36,972 nt of DNA, taken from NCBI GenBank assembly GCA_022773965.1, contig JALFNQ010000085.1, positions 1-36,972 on the forward strand, given 5' to 3'. A program made the translations under genes and the position numbers. This DNA comes from Lachnospiraceae bacterium. GTDB lineage: Bacteria; Bacillota; Clostridia; Lachnospirales; Lachnospiraceae. The notes beneath the pieces were generated by a model. That model did no database searches and was not told the DNA's origin. It saw nothing but the letters and a program-made list of their open reading frames with translations. Of the stretch, positions 14,741 through 21,912 are shown in pieces. The number at the start of each line of letters is the position of its first letter. The stretch's first letter is position 1.

Positions 14741-15068
14741 TTCAAAAATTACAGTACCGGTCACACCGGAAAAGAAAGAGAGTATCAAGACAAAGCTCGG
14801 ACAGGCCATCACTCTGTTAGGAAAGAGCGAAAACTACCTCATGGTCGGATTCGAGGACAACTATGACCTGTATCTGGGAGGAAACAAGCTGGAAAAGGGC
14901 GCATTCGTGTCCGTCAGCCTGTATGGAAACGCATCCTCTTCTGCCTACGATCAGATGACAGGAGAAATCTGCGCAATCTTATCCGATGAGCTTGGCATTC
15001 CCGGCAGTAATGTCTACGTCACCTACCAGGGCGTGAAGGACTGGGGCTGGAATGGTGGGAATTTCTAG
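14727..15068 (+). CDS. Macrophage migration inhibitory factor (MIF) homologue
   Basis: A 113-residue protein of the MIF/D-dopachrome tautomerase family in the tautomerase superfamily. Pro2, which becomes the N-terminal catalytic proline after Met removal, is present, as is Lys33 in LLGKSENY, matching the active-site Lys32 of mammalian MIF. The second half (YDQMTGEICAILSDELGI, then VYVTYQGVKDWGWNG) follows the MIF C-terminal pattern. The CxxC motif of mammalian MIF is absent. AAGGAGG precedes the ATG. The physiological substrate in bacteria is unknown; phenylpyruvate keto-enol tautomerase activity is the family expectation. No signal peptide is seen. Confidence 0.85.
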   Translation: MPFIDSKITVPVTPEKKESIKTKLGQAITLLGKSENYLMVGFEDNYDLYLGGNKLEKGAFVSVSLYGNASSSAYDQMTGEICAILSDELGIPGSNVYVTYQGVKDWGWNGGNF

Positions 15069-15090
15069 CTTATAACGGTGAACTGGTGGC

Positions 15091-15282
15091 TTGATAAGAA
15101 AGATATGGGGTACCCATCCTCCGGTATGGAGACGTGTGGTGATCCCTGAGAAGCTCTCATTTGAGAATTTGCATCAGGTCATACAGATCCTGTTTGGATG
15201 GCAGAATACGCATTTGCATGATTTTGCATGCGAAGCATCGCCAAATTCGTTGCAATTCACAGGTCAGCTGGCTGGCGTGTGA
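15091..15282 (+). pseudogene. pRiA4b ORF-3-like protein, truncated by a repeat
   Basis: The first ~45 residues match the pRiA4b ORF-3 domain: GTHPPVWRRVVIPEKLSF, ENLHQVIQILFGW, then THLHDF. At about 15220 the coding sequence runs into the inverted copy of the two-hairpin repeat, and the frame ends at 15282 with repeat-encoded residues. Only a TTG start is available and a stop lies just upstream, so the 5' end may be damaged too. Family function is not established; members are often found in mobile DNA. Confidence 0.65.
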
Positions 15283-15286
15283 ATTG
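15220..15286 (-). repeat. Two-hairpin dispersed repeat, copy B
   Basis: Reverse complement of 1-67 with one difference by eye. The first hairpin is intact (CAATTCACA and TGTGAATTG arms). The second is cut in its right arm, at the junction with the pRiA4b-like gene. The truncation point marks either an insertion end or a deletion breakpoint. Confidence 0.8.
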
Positions 15287-15331
15287 TAACAAAATTGAAA
15301 AAATCCACCTGTGAAATCCCATTACAAGTCT

Positions 15332-15359
15332 TTGTTTTATTCTTTTTTTCGTATATAAT
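15332..15359 (+). promoter_or_regulatory. Probable promoter of the GH13 gene
   Basis: TTGTTT at 15332-15337 and TATAAT at 15354-15359 are 16 bases apart, about 39 bases before the start codon. A T-rich spacer lies between them. Confidence 0.55.
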
Positions 15360-15397
15360 AGTTTGTGGAGAAGATCTAGGAACGGAGGGTAAAAACC

Positions 15398-17167
15398 ATG
15401 GATTTTAATGCGGTATATCACAGAGCGAATGACAATTATTGTTATCCCCTGAACGAAGATGAACTGATCATCAACATCAAGACAGGCTATGACGTGAAAT
15501 ATGTCAACATCATTCAGGGTGATCCATTTTCAGCAGGTATTCTGGGTGGTGGAGAGACATGGAATGGACAGGCACTAAACATTCCATTTAAAAAGAGGCT
15601 GAAAAATCAGGTCTGGTGGACAACGACCATCAAGCCGGAATTTAAAAGATTAAAATATTATTTTGAACTGCAGACCGAGAACGAGCGCTGGTACTATTTT
15701 GAGGACGGATTTGTTTCTGAGGAGCAGTTGAATTTATCCGGAAGAAGCCGCCAGTGCTTTGTTTTTCCGTGGATGAATCCGGCGGATATTCCCGTGACGC
15801 CTTCCTGGGTGAATGATACGATCTGGTATCAGATCTATCCGGAGCGTTTTTGCAATGGTGATCCGGGCAATGACCCGGAGCATGTGCTGCCATGGAGAAA
15901 CCGTGGTGAAGTCAAAAATGAAGAATTTTTCGGTGGAGATCTGGCAGGAATTACCCAGAAGCTGGATTATTTAAAGGATCTGGGCATTTCAGGACTTTAT
16001 CTGACACCGATCAATGAGTCGCCCACTTCTCATAAGTACGATACGACGGATTATACAAAGATCGATCCGCATTTTGGCGATGATGAGACGATGAAAAAGC
16101 TGGTGAGAGAGGCGCATGACAGGGGAATCCGTGTTATGCTGGACGGTGTATTTAATCATACCGGCGAGCAGTTTGCACCGTGGCAGGATGTTCTGAAAAA
16201 GGGTCCGGAGTCAGAGTATTATGACTGGTTTATGATCAATGAATGGCCGCTTCGCCGGGAAGAGGGCTGTGCCAGAACGGGTCAGTATTATACCTTTGCG
16301 TTTTATGATGAGATGCCAAAGCTCAATACCAGCAATCCGAAGGTGCGTGAATATCTGATCGGAGTTTGCGAATCATGGGTGAGAGATTACGATGTGGACG
16401 GTATCCGTCTGGATGTGGCAAATGAGATCTCACATGTATTTTGCAAGGAGCTGCGGATGCGGTTAAAGGCGATCAAACCGGATATCTATATTCTGGGAGA
16501 GATCTGGCATGATGCGATGCCGTGGCTGCGTGGGGATGAATTTGATGCGGTCATGAATTATCCGCTTGGAGAGAGTATAAAGGATTTCTGGATCGATAAG
16601 AGCCTTACAAATGAAGATTTTGAATACACGATCAACCGCTGTTATACGGGATATATGCAGCAGACGAATGATGTGCTGTTTAATCTTCTGGATTCACATG
16701 ACACAAAACGGCTTCGTTCCTGTGTGAGAAATCTGGATGAGTTTTTCCAGCAATTGGCGGTATTGTTTGCAATGCCCGGCTCGCCCTGTATCTTTTACGG
16801 GACGGAGGTCGCCATGGAAGGTGGACATGATCCGGACTGCAGACGCTGCATGCCTTGGGAAGACATTGAAAATGGCATGTTTGACGAGCGCATTGCAATG
16901 GTGAAACGACTGATCCATATGAGAATGGAGGAACCGCTTCTTCGCAACCGGAATTTCCATTTCCCGAATAAGATCAACCGCCCCCGCGTGATCGAGTTTA
17001 ACAAGATCGGTTGGGTAGATAATTATGTGGAGGTCATCATTAACTGTGAAGAGGATGATATCACGGTCGAGCGGGAAGGAGAGATTCTCTTTTCCAGACA
17101 TTACATCGATAATATTCTGTTGAGAGGCGGGATACTGGTTCGAAAGATTGTCACTTCCAAAGGTTAA
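15398..17167 (+). CDS. GH13 alpha-glucan hydrolase (neopullulanase/cyclomaltodextrinase type)
   Basis: A 589-residue enzyme without signal peptide, so cytoplasmic. An N-terminal beta domain of about 130 residues, typical of GH13 subfamily 20, precedes the barrel, which starts near NDTIWYQIYPERF. The catalytic residues are Asp339 in GIRLDVAN, Glu368 in ILGEIWHDA and Asp435 in LLDSHDTKRL; VFNHTG is conserved region I. It likely splits imported maltodextrins or cyclodextrins. GGAGGG precedes the ATG at 15398. The gene stands alone between its own promoter and a terminator. Maltogenic amylase and alpha-glycosidase are closely related alternatives. Confidence 0.88.
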   Translation: MDFNAVYHRANDNYCYPLNEDELIINIKTGYDVKYVNIIQGDPFSAGILGGGETWNGQALNIPFKKRLKNQVWWTTTIKPEFKRLKYYFELQTENERWYYFEDGFVSEEQLNLSGRSRQCFVFPWMNPADIPVTPSWVNDTIWYQIYPERFCNGDPGNDPEHVLPWRNRGEVKNEEFFGGDLAGITQKLDYLKDLGISGLYLTPINESPTSHKYDTTDYTKIDPHFGDDETMKKLVREAHDRGIRVMLDGVFNHTGEQFAPWQDVLKKGPESEYYDWFMINEWPLRREEGCARTGQYYTFAFYDEMPKLNTSNPKVREYLIGVCESWVRDYDVDGIRLDVANEISHVFCKELRMRLKAIKPDIYILGEIWHDAMPWLRGDEFDAVMNYPLGESIKDFWIDKSLTNEDFEYTINRCYTGYMQQTNDVLFNLLDSHDTKRLRSCVRNLDEFFQQLAVLFAMPGSPCIFYGTEVAMEGGHDPDCRRCMPWEDIENGMFDERIAMVKRLIHMRMEEPLLRNRNFHFPNKINRPRVIEFNKIGWVDNYVEVIINCEEDDITVEREGEILFSRHYIDNILLRGGILVRKIVTSKG

Positions 17168-17189
17168 CGATCTGTCACAACAAAAAACA

Positions 17190-17219
17190 GGGCTTTCGCG
17201 ATTGCGAAAGCCCATTCTT
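17190..17219. terminator. Bidirectional terminator between the GH13 gene and adh
   Basis: GGGCTTTCGC and GCGAAAGCCC form a perfect 10-base stem with a GATT loop. The right side runs into TTCTTTTTG and the left side is AAAAAA, giving T-tails on both strands. It serves two convergent genes. Confidence 0.9.
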
Positions 17220-17235
17220 TTTGCATATCTGATAA

Positions 17236-18459
17236 TTAGAAATCAACCTCTGTATCATAGTAGCAGCATTTCAGCAGCTTCTCCATCTCTTCCTGTGAAG
17301 GGATACGAGGGTTAGATCCGGTACATGCATCTAAGATAGCATTTGCAGCGATCTCAGGCAGTCTCTCCAAGAATACTTCCTCGGGAACGAAGCCGTTCTC
17401 GGTAGGATAGCTGTCTGCACCATAGTTCTTGATGCAGTGAGGGATGTTCAGATCGTCGTTCATCTTTCTTAAGTAAGCGATCAGAGCAGCTACCTTGTCA
17501 TCGTCAGATGCGCTCTTGTCAGCGATTCCCATGTAATCAACGATCACGCCGTAACGCTTCTTGGCGGTCTCATCCTTTGCGTTGAAAGCGATAACTTTCG
17601 GCAGATACATCGCGTTTGCAGCACCATGGATGATATGTGCGCCGTAATCTTCAAAAGCAGCTCCGGTCTTGTGTGCCATAGAGTGAACGATACCAAGTAA
17701 TGCGTTAGAGAATGCCATACCTGCTAAGCACTGTGCGTTGTGCATTCTGTCGCGGGCAGCCATATCTCCGTTGTAGGAAGCAACCAGGTCGTCACGGATC
17801 ATCTCGATCGCATGGATTGCCAGTGGATCGGTGTAATCGCAGTTTGCGGTAGAAACATAAGCCTCAACCGCATGGGTCATAGCGTCCATACCGGTGTGGG
17901 CAACGAGTTTCTGAGGCATGGTCTCTGCCAGATCGGGATCAACGATTGCCACATCGGGAGTGATCTCAAAGTCAGCGATCGGATATTTGATACGATCCTG
18001 ATAATTGGTGATGATGGAGAATGCGGTAACTTCGGTAGCAGTTCCTGAAGTAGAAGAAATTGCACAGAAGTGAGCCTTTGTACGCAGCTTCGGAAGACCG
18101 AATACCTTACACATATCTTCAAATGTGCAGTCAGGGTACTCATACTTGATCCACATAGCCTTTGCAGCATCGATGGGTGATCCACCGCCCATTGCGATGA
18201 TCCAGTCGGGCTGGAATTTTGCCATAGCCTCTGCACCCTTCATAACAGTCTCTACAGACGGATCCGGCTCGATACCCTCGAATACCTCAACCTCCATGCC
18301 TGCTTCTTTTAAATATCCAATCGCGCGATCCAAAAAGCCGAAACGCTTCATTGATCCGCCACCAACGCAGATGATCGCACGCTTTCCTTCAAATGTCTTT
18401 AATGCCTCTAAAGATCCTTTGCCATGATAAAGGTCTCTGGGAAGTGTAAATCTTGCCAT
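17236..18459 (-). CDS. Iron-containing alcohol dehydrogenase
   Basis: A 407-residue group III (Fe-dependent) dehydrogenase. The NAD(P) site shows GGGSMKRFG and AMGGGSPIDAAK. Metal ligands by family alignment are Asp192 and His196 (GMDAMTHAVEAY), His259 (IVHSMAH) and His278 (HIIHGAANA), with His263 as the catalytic histidine. The loop before the last ligand is about five residues longer than in FucO. It would reduce aldehydes to alcohols or the reverse, balancing NADH. AGGAGG precedes the ATG. A Rex-like palindrome over the -10 suggests control by NADH/NAD ratio. The exact substrate (ethanol, butanol, propanediol) cannot be read from the sequence. Confidence 0.92.
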   Translation of the reverse strand: MARFTLPRDLYHGKGSLEALKTFEGKRAIICVGGGSMKRFGFLDRAIGYLKEAGMEVEVFEGIEPDPSVETVMKGAEAMAKFQPDWIIAMGGGSPIDAAKAMWIKYEYPDCTFEDMCKVFGLPKLRTKAHFCAISSTSGTATEVTAFSIITNYQDRIKYPIADFEITPDVAIVDPDLAETMPQKLVAHTGMDAMTHAVEAYVSTANCDYTDPLAIHAIEMIRDDLVASYNGDMAARDRMHNAQCLAGMAFSNALLGIVHSMAHKTGAAFEDYGAHIIHGAANAMYLPKVIAFNAKDETAKKRYGVIVDYMGIADKSASDDDKVAALIAYLRKMNDDLNIPHCIKNYGADSYPTENGFVPEEVFLERLPEIAANAILDACTGSNPRIPSQEEMEKLLKCCYYDTEVDF

Positions 18460-18561
18460 TTTTTAATCCTCCTAAATGAAAAGTAATAAAAGATAAGTTA
18501 TGGAAGTGTATCATCCCCCAATACTTCCATACCCCTAAAAAGTAACTGCCCCACGCAGTTA

Positions 18562-18598
18562 TGTTAAAATTTTAACACAGATGAACAGCCCCGGTCAA
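18562..18598 (-). promoter_or_regulatory. adh promoter with Rex-type operator
   Basis: On the - strand TTGACC (18593-18598) and TAAAAT (18569-18574) are 18 bases apart. A perfect 16-base palindrome, TGTTAAAATTTTAACA (18562-18577), covers the -10. It fits the clostridial Rex consensus TTGTTAANNNNTTAACAA in its inner 16 positions. Rex releases DNA when NADH is high, so adh would be induced under reducing conditions. Confidence 0.7.
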
Positions 18599-18615
18599 TA
18601 CACGAAACAACTAAA

Positions 18616-18652
18616 AAAGACCCTGAAAGTTTGTGAACTATTCAGGGTCTTT
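18616..18652 (-). terminator. Terminator of the methyltransferase unit
   Basis: AAAGACCCTGAA and TTCAGGGTCTTT form a 12-base stem with a 13-base loop. Read on the - strand it is followed by TTTTTTAG. It stops - strand transcripts before the adh promoter. Confidence 0.85.
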
Positions 18653-18799
18653 GGAATGTACTATTTTGCGTGCAGGGCTTGACATCGGTCTGCATGTCGG
18701 ATGAAGAGAAAACGGGAAAAGCTGCCAAAGACGGCAAGACCAGATCCGTCTGTCTCTAAATGCAGGTTGGCAAGGTCGAATAAGCGTAATATGGCGGTG

Positions 18800-19960
18800 T
18801 CAGATCCGTCCGTCTGCACGCAGCAGGCGGTAAAGTGTCGGCTCCACATGAAAGGTGTCCATGACGGCATGTATTTCGTCCAGCTGCGCCATGCGGGTCT
18901 TTTTGGACATGGACGGGCTCTTCACTGCGCGGATCAGCAGATTTTTGGGTGTGTGGGAGAGATCCACAAATTCTAACAGCTGCGTCTTATATCCCATACA
19001 GGTCAGCAGGTTTCCACGGATCGCGTCAGTTGTCAGTGCCGCCATACGCTCCTGTACAATGCCGTATCGTGTGAACAGTGAGAGTGTGTCCGTGTGCATC
19101 TGTGCATTCAGTTCATGCTGGCAGCACGGTACGGAAAAAATCATGTCCGCATTCCAGTAGATTGCATTGTAAAGCGCATAGTCCGTGGCGGTGTCACAGG
19201 CGTGGAGCGTCACGACCATATCCACATCGAAGGGCGCCTGATAGCCGTTGATATCGCCCAGCTCAAAACGCAGATGGTCATAGCCATACTTTGCTGCGGC
19301 GAGATTGCACTTTTCAATGACGTCAGCTTTTAAATCCAAACCGATGATCTCCACAGGCTGCTTTTGGATTTCTGTAAAATAGTAGTATAAAATGAAGGTC
19401 AGGTACGATTTGCCGCAGCCAAAGTCGATGATGTGCCAGCAGGGCTTGTCCAAAGAGCCGACGGCATCATCGATGAGTTCAATAAAACGGTTGATCTGGC
19501 GAAACTTGTCGTACATGGCGTGGACAACTTTTCCCTCTTTTGTAAATACGCCCATGTCAACAAGTGGCGGGATCTGACTGCCTTCCTGAAGTAAATAGTT
19601 TTTCCTGCGATTATGTGCGGCATTTACTTTTGGCTAAGCAGCGTTTGGCACTACCTTCTTTTTATAAGTGACCGTCCCTTTTTTTGACATGAGAAGCTGG
19701 TGCTCTTTTCCTTCGGACCAGCCGTTCAACTGCAAAAACTGTGTGCCCATCGTTTCTGTGAGATAATCTGCCAGACGGACAGGATCACAGTTTTCGTGGA
19801 ACACCTGTTTTTCGGTATATCTGGAGATCTGATAACAATGACTCTTTTTTTCTATGATGACCTTGCGGAATTCCTGGGATTTGTTCACCTGCTTGCTCAG
19901 GACAAGGCGCTCCGGGGCATCGGAGAGGATCGAAGCAAGGCTTTGGTTTAATTCAGACAT
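18800..19960 (-). pseudogene. SAM-dependent methyltransferase gene interrupted by one in-frame TAG
   Basis: Read from the ATG at 19960, the frame gives 108 residues, then a TAG at 19636-19634, then continues in the same frame to 18800. The downstream part contains [35 protein letters not shown], the SAM-binding [17 protein letters not shown] and [15 protein letters not shown] with [10 protein letters not shown]. These belong to a Firmicutes class I methyltransferase family of about 390 residues with unknown substrate, and both halves are needed to make that length (385 codons plus TAG). GTGAGGAAG precedes the ATG at 19960. No good restart is seen; the first in-frame ATG after the TAG is at 19555 without a ribosome site. 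Confidence 0.75.
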
Positions 19961-19987
19961 TTAAGCTTCCTCACGTTTGATTGTATT

Positions 19988-20320
19988 TTATTGAAATTCC
20001 TTGCGGAGCACTTCCTTCGGAGGCTCAATTTCGTATGCCAGTGTGTGTTCCGTCAATTCTGACATGATCTTAAGCTTACGATTGATGATGGGGCGCATGC
20101 AGTTTGGCACGTGTTCCTGATGTGCGCGGTGGATCGCTACGCATTCCTTGCAATTGCCGTGGTAACGGCAGGCTTTCTGGCATGGACAGTGATCCTTGTC
20201 AGCATATTCTGTGCGAAATTCGGATGCGAATTCTTCCTGCAGGCGTAGGCCTTCTGTGCGGTTTCCTTTGTGAAATTCCTGCATGGCTGCGATCTCTTTT
20301 GGATTGTTTTCGATGATCAT
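19988..20320 (-). CDS. Small Cys-rich protein, probable metal-binding
   Basis: A 110-residue protein with a central Cys/His cluster: Cys45, Cys47, Cys51, Cys57, Cys60 and Cys74 plus several His, in HCPCQKACRYHGNCKEC and HVPNC. Spacing of this kind suggests a zinc or iron-sulfur site; the pattern resembles short clostridial Cys-rich proteins such as the DUF6485 group, though I cannot confirm membership. AAAGGAGG lies seven bases before the ATG at 20320; a longer reading from 20389 has no support. The methyltransferase gene follows 27 bases later on the same strand, so they are probably co-transcribed. Confidence 0.7.
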   Translation of the reverse strand: MIIENNPKEIAAMQEFHKGNRTEGLRLQEEFASEFRTEYADKDHCPCQKACRYHGNCKECVAIHRAHQEHVPNCMRPIINRKLKIMSELTEHTLAYEIEPPKEVLRKEFQ

Positions 20321-20631
20321 GTGATGTCCTCCTTTGCGGATGTGTATCAAACACAAAATCATTATAGAAACTGCGTTTTGCTGTGTCAATCTTATTTTTC
20401 AATACGCCCGGTCTTTGACAGATGCTGTTGAGGGTAGAGAACGTTAGAAAATAGCAAAAAATACTGTTCTTTTAGAGTAAAGTGTGCTATTATAATTTAG
20501 CGCGTTGTAGCGTTATAGCGTTGAATTGATGAAATGTTGTGCGCAGCAAAAAGCAAGGAATGCTTGATAAAAAATATAAGAAGGGAAGTAACTGCGAAAG
20601 TACTAAGTGGTTACGAAGAGGAGCAGCAGAG

Positions 20632-21603
20632 ATGGAAATCAGAGGAAGCATGATGTCTGTCCGCGAGGACATTCGCATTTTGGATGCAACATTACGGGAC
20701 GGAGGTCTGGTCAACAATTTTGAGTTTTCGGATGAGTTTGTCCGGGCATTGTATGAGATGAATGTTGCCGCAGGCGTTGACTATATGGAGATGGGCTACC
20801 GGGCATCGAAGCGGCAGTTCAAGGAATCTGAGTTTGGCAAGTGGAAATTTGCAACGGATGACGATATCTATAAGATCGTCGGCGATAATAATACAGACTT
20901 GAAGCTGACGATCATGGCAGATGTGGGTCGATGCGATTATAAAACAGACATCGTGGAAAAGGCAAACAGCCCCGTGGACATGGTGCGGGTGGCAACTTAC
21001 ATGCACCAGATTCCGGAAGCAATCGAGATGATTCTGGATGCAGACAAGAAGGGCTACGAGACGACCTGTAATATCATGGCGATCTCCAATGTACAGGAAT
21101 CCGATGTGCAGTATGCGTTGGATGAGCTGGCAAAGACGCCGGTGAAGGCGGTGTATATCGTGGACAGCTACGGCGCTCTTTTTCCGATCCAGATGCGCCG
21201 TATCACAGAGCTCTACATGAACACAATGGAAAAATATGGAAAGCTGGTTGGTATCCATGCGCACAATAATCAGCAGTGCGCATTTGCCAATACGATCGAG
21301 TCCATGTCCGTAGGAGCCAGCATGCTGGATGCAACCGTGTGTGGGATGGGCCGCGGAGCCGGAAACTGTTCGCTGGAGGGTCTGATCGGCTTCCTGAAAA
21401 ACCCGAAATATAAGCTGGATCCGGTGCTGGAGCTGATGGAAAAATACATGGTAGAAATGAAGGAAAAGTACGCCTGGGGCTACGATATCCCGTATCTTCT
21501 CACCGGACTTACGATGGAGCACCCGCGTACAGCCATCGCTGCTGTAAAGGAGCACAATACCCATTACGCAGAATTCTACCGCATGCTGCAGGAGGACGAC
21601 TAA
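20632..21603 (+). CDS. DRE-TIM aldolase (HMG-CoA lyase/4-hydroxy-2-oxovalerate aldolase-like)
   Basis: A 323-residue TIM-barrel enzyme. The N-terminal metal-binding signature is ILDATLRDGGLVNNF, and IHAHNNQQCAFANT supplies the His-x-His metal ligands near the barrel end. DATVCGMGRGAGNCSLE is the conserved Gly-rich loop. This family uses a divalent metal for aldol cleavage or condensation of oxo acids. No partner acetaldehyde dehydrogenase (DmpF-like) is adjacent, so the reaction is unknown. AGAGGAG lies eight bases before the ATG at 20632; an ATG at 20653 is also possible. A TATAAT at 20491-20496 may be the -10 of its promoter, but the -35 is poor. Confidence 0.85.
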   Translation: MEIRGSMMSVREDIRILDATLRDGGLVNNFEFSDEFVRALYEMNVAAGVDYMEMGYRASKRQFKESEFGKWKFATDDDIYKIVGDNNTDLKLTIMADVGRCDYKTDIVEKANSPVDMVRVATYMHQIPEAIEMILDADKKGYETTCNIMAISNVQESDVQYALDELAKTPVKAVYIVDSYGALFPIQMRRITELYMNTMEKYGKLVGIHAHNNQQCAFANTIESMSVGASMLDATVCGMGRGAGNCSLEGLIGFLKNPKYKLDPVLELMEKYMVEMKEKYAWGYDIPYLLTGLTMEHPRTAIAAVKEHNTHYAEFYRMLQEDD

Positions 21604-21604
21604 A

Positions 21605-21738
21605 AATATTGTAACTATTCAGACCCCATCTCGATGTGGCTTCTCGCCAAAGAAATCTCAAAAAATATATTCGTCCATGCAAGCATGACTCATATATTTT
21701 ATGTCGATTGCCTTGGCTCTGAATAGTTACAAAATATT
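21605..21738. mobile_element. MITE-like palindromic element, 134 bp
   Basis: The ends carry perfect 13-base inverted repeats, GTAACTATTCAGA (21611-21623) and TCTGAATAGTTAC (21718-21730), extended by AATATT and AAAATATT. An internal hairpin pairs AAAAATATAT with ATATATTTT around CATGCAAGCATG (21661-21700). No ORF is present. It resembles short non-autonomous palindromic elements; no clear target-site duplication can be assigned. Confidence 0.65.
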
Positions 21739-21766
21739 AAAAAAGTATAAACTTTCCGGAGACGGA

Positions 21767-21823
21767 TTGACGAAGTGACACCCTGTCATATATAATCGCA
21801 AATAAGATTATGACAGGGTGTCA
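21767..21823 (+). promoter_or_regulatory. RND promoter with two TetR-type operators
   Basis: TTGACG (21767-21772) and TATAAT (21791-21796) are 18 bases apart. TGACACCCTGTCA (21776-21788) fills the spacer and TGACAGGGTGTCA (21811-21823) lies just past the expected start of transcription. Each is a 13-base palindrome with TGACA arms, and their centres are 35 bases apart. The TetR protein encoded after the RND gene is the likely binder. For upstream transcripts the same sequence also forms a long stem followed by five T and could terminate. Confidence 0.65.
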
Positions 21824-21912
21824 TTTTTGATACTTCAGAGACAGGGAAAGCTGAAAAGCAGCAGTTTTGCGGATGTCTCTGAACTGTTACATGAAAAGAA
21901 AGGAACTACAAC

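Noticed and set aside
15091..15282. A complete short protein of 63 residues
   Set aside because: The last ~18 residues are read from the dispersed repeat, and the domain stops in the middle of its known fold.
19399..19623. A separate small gene on the - strand starting with MPHIIAGKT
   Set aside because: It is a shifted reading of the methyltransferase gene, whose true frame shows the conserved [11 protein letters not shown].
18800..19960. Pyrrolysine or another recoded amino acid at the TAG
   Set aside because: The codon is in a variable linker, not at an active site, and no recoding signal or pyl gene is visible in the window; a nonsense mutation or sequencing error is simpler.
21776..21830. 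A simple intrinsic terminator after the aldolase gene
   Set aside because: The stem and T-run would work for upstream transcripts, but the two arms are each 13-base palindromes set around a good promoter, so an operator role explains the sequence better; termination is kept only as a second possibility.
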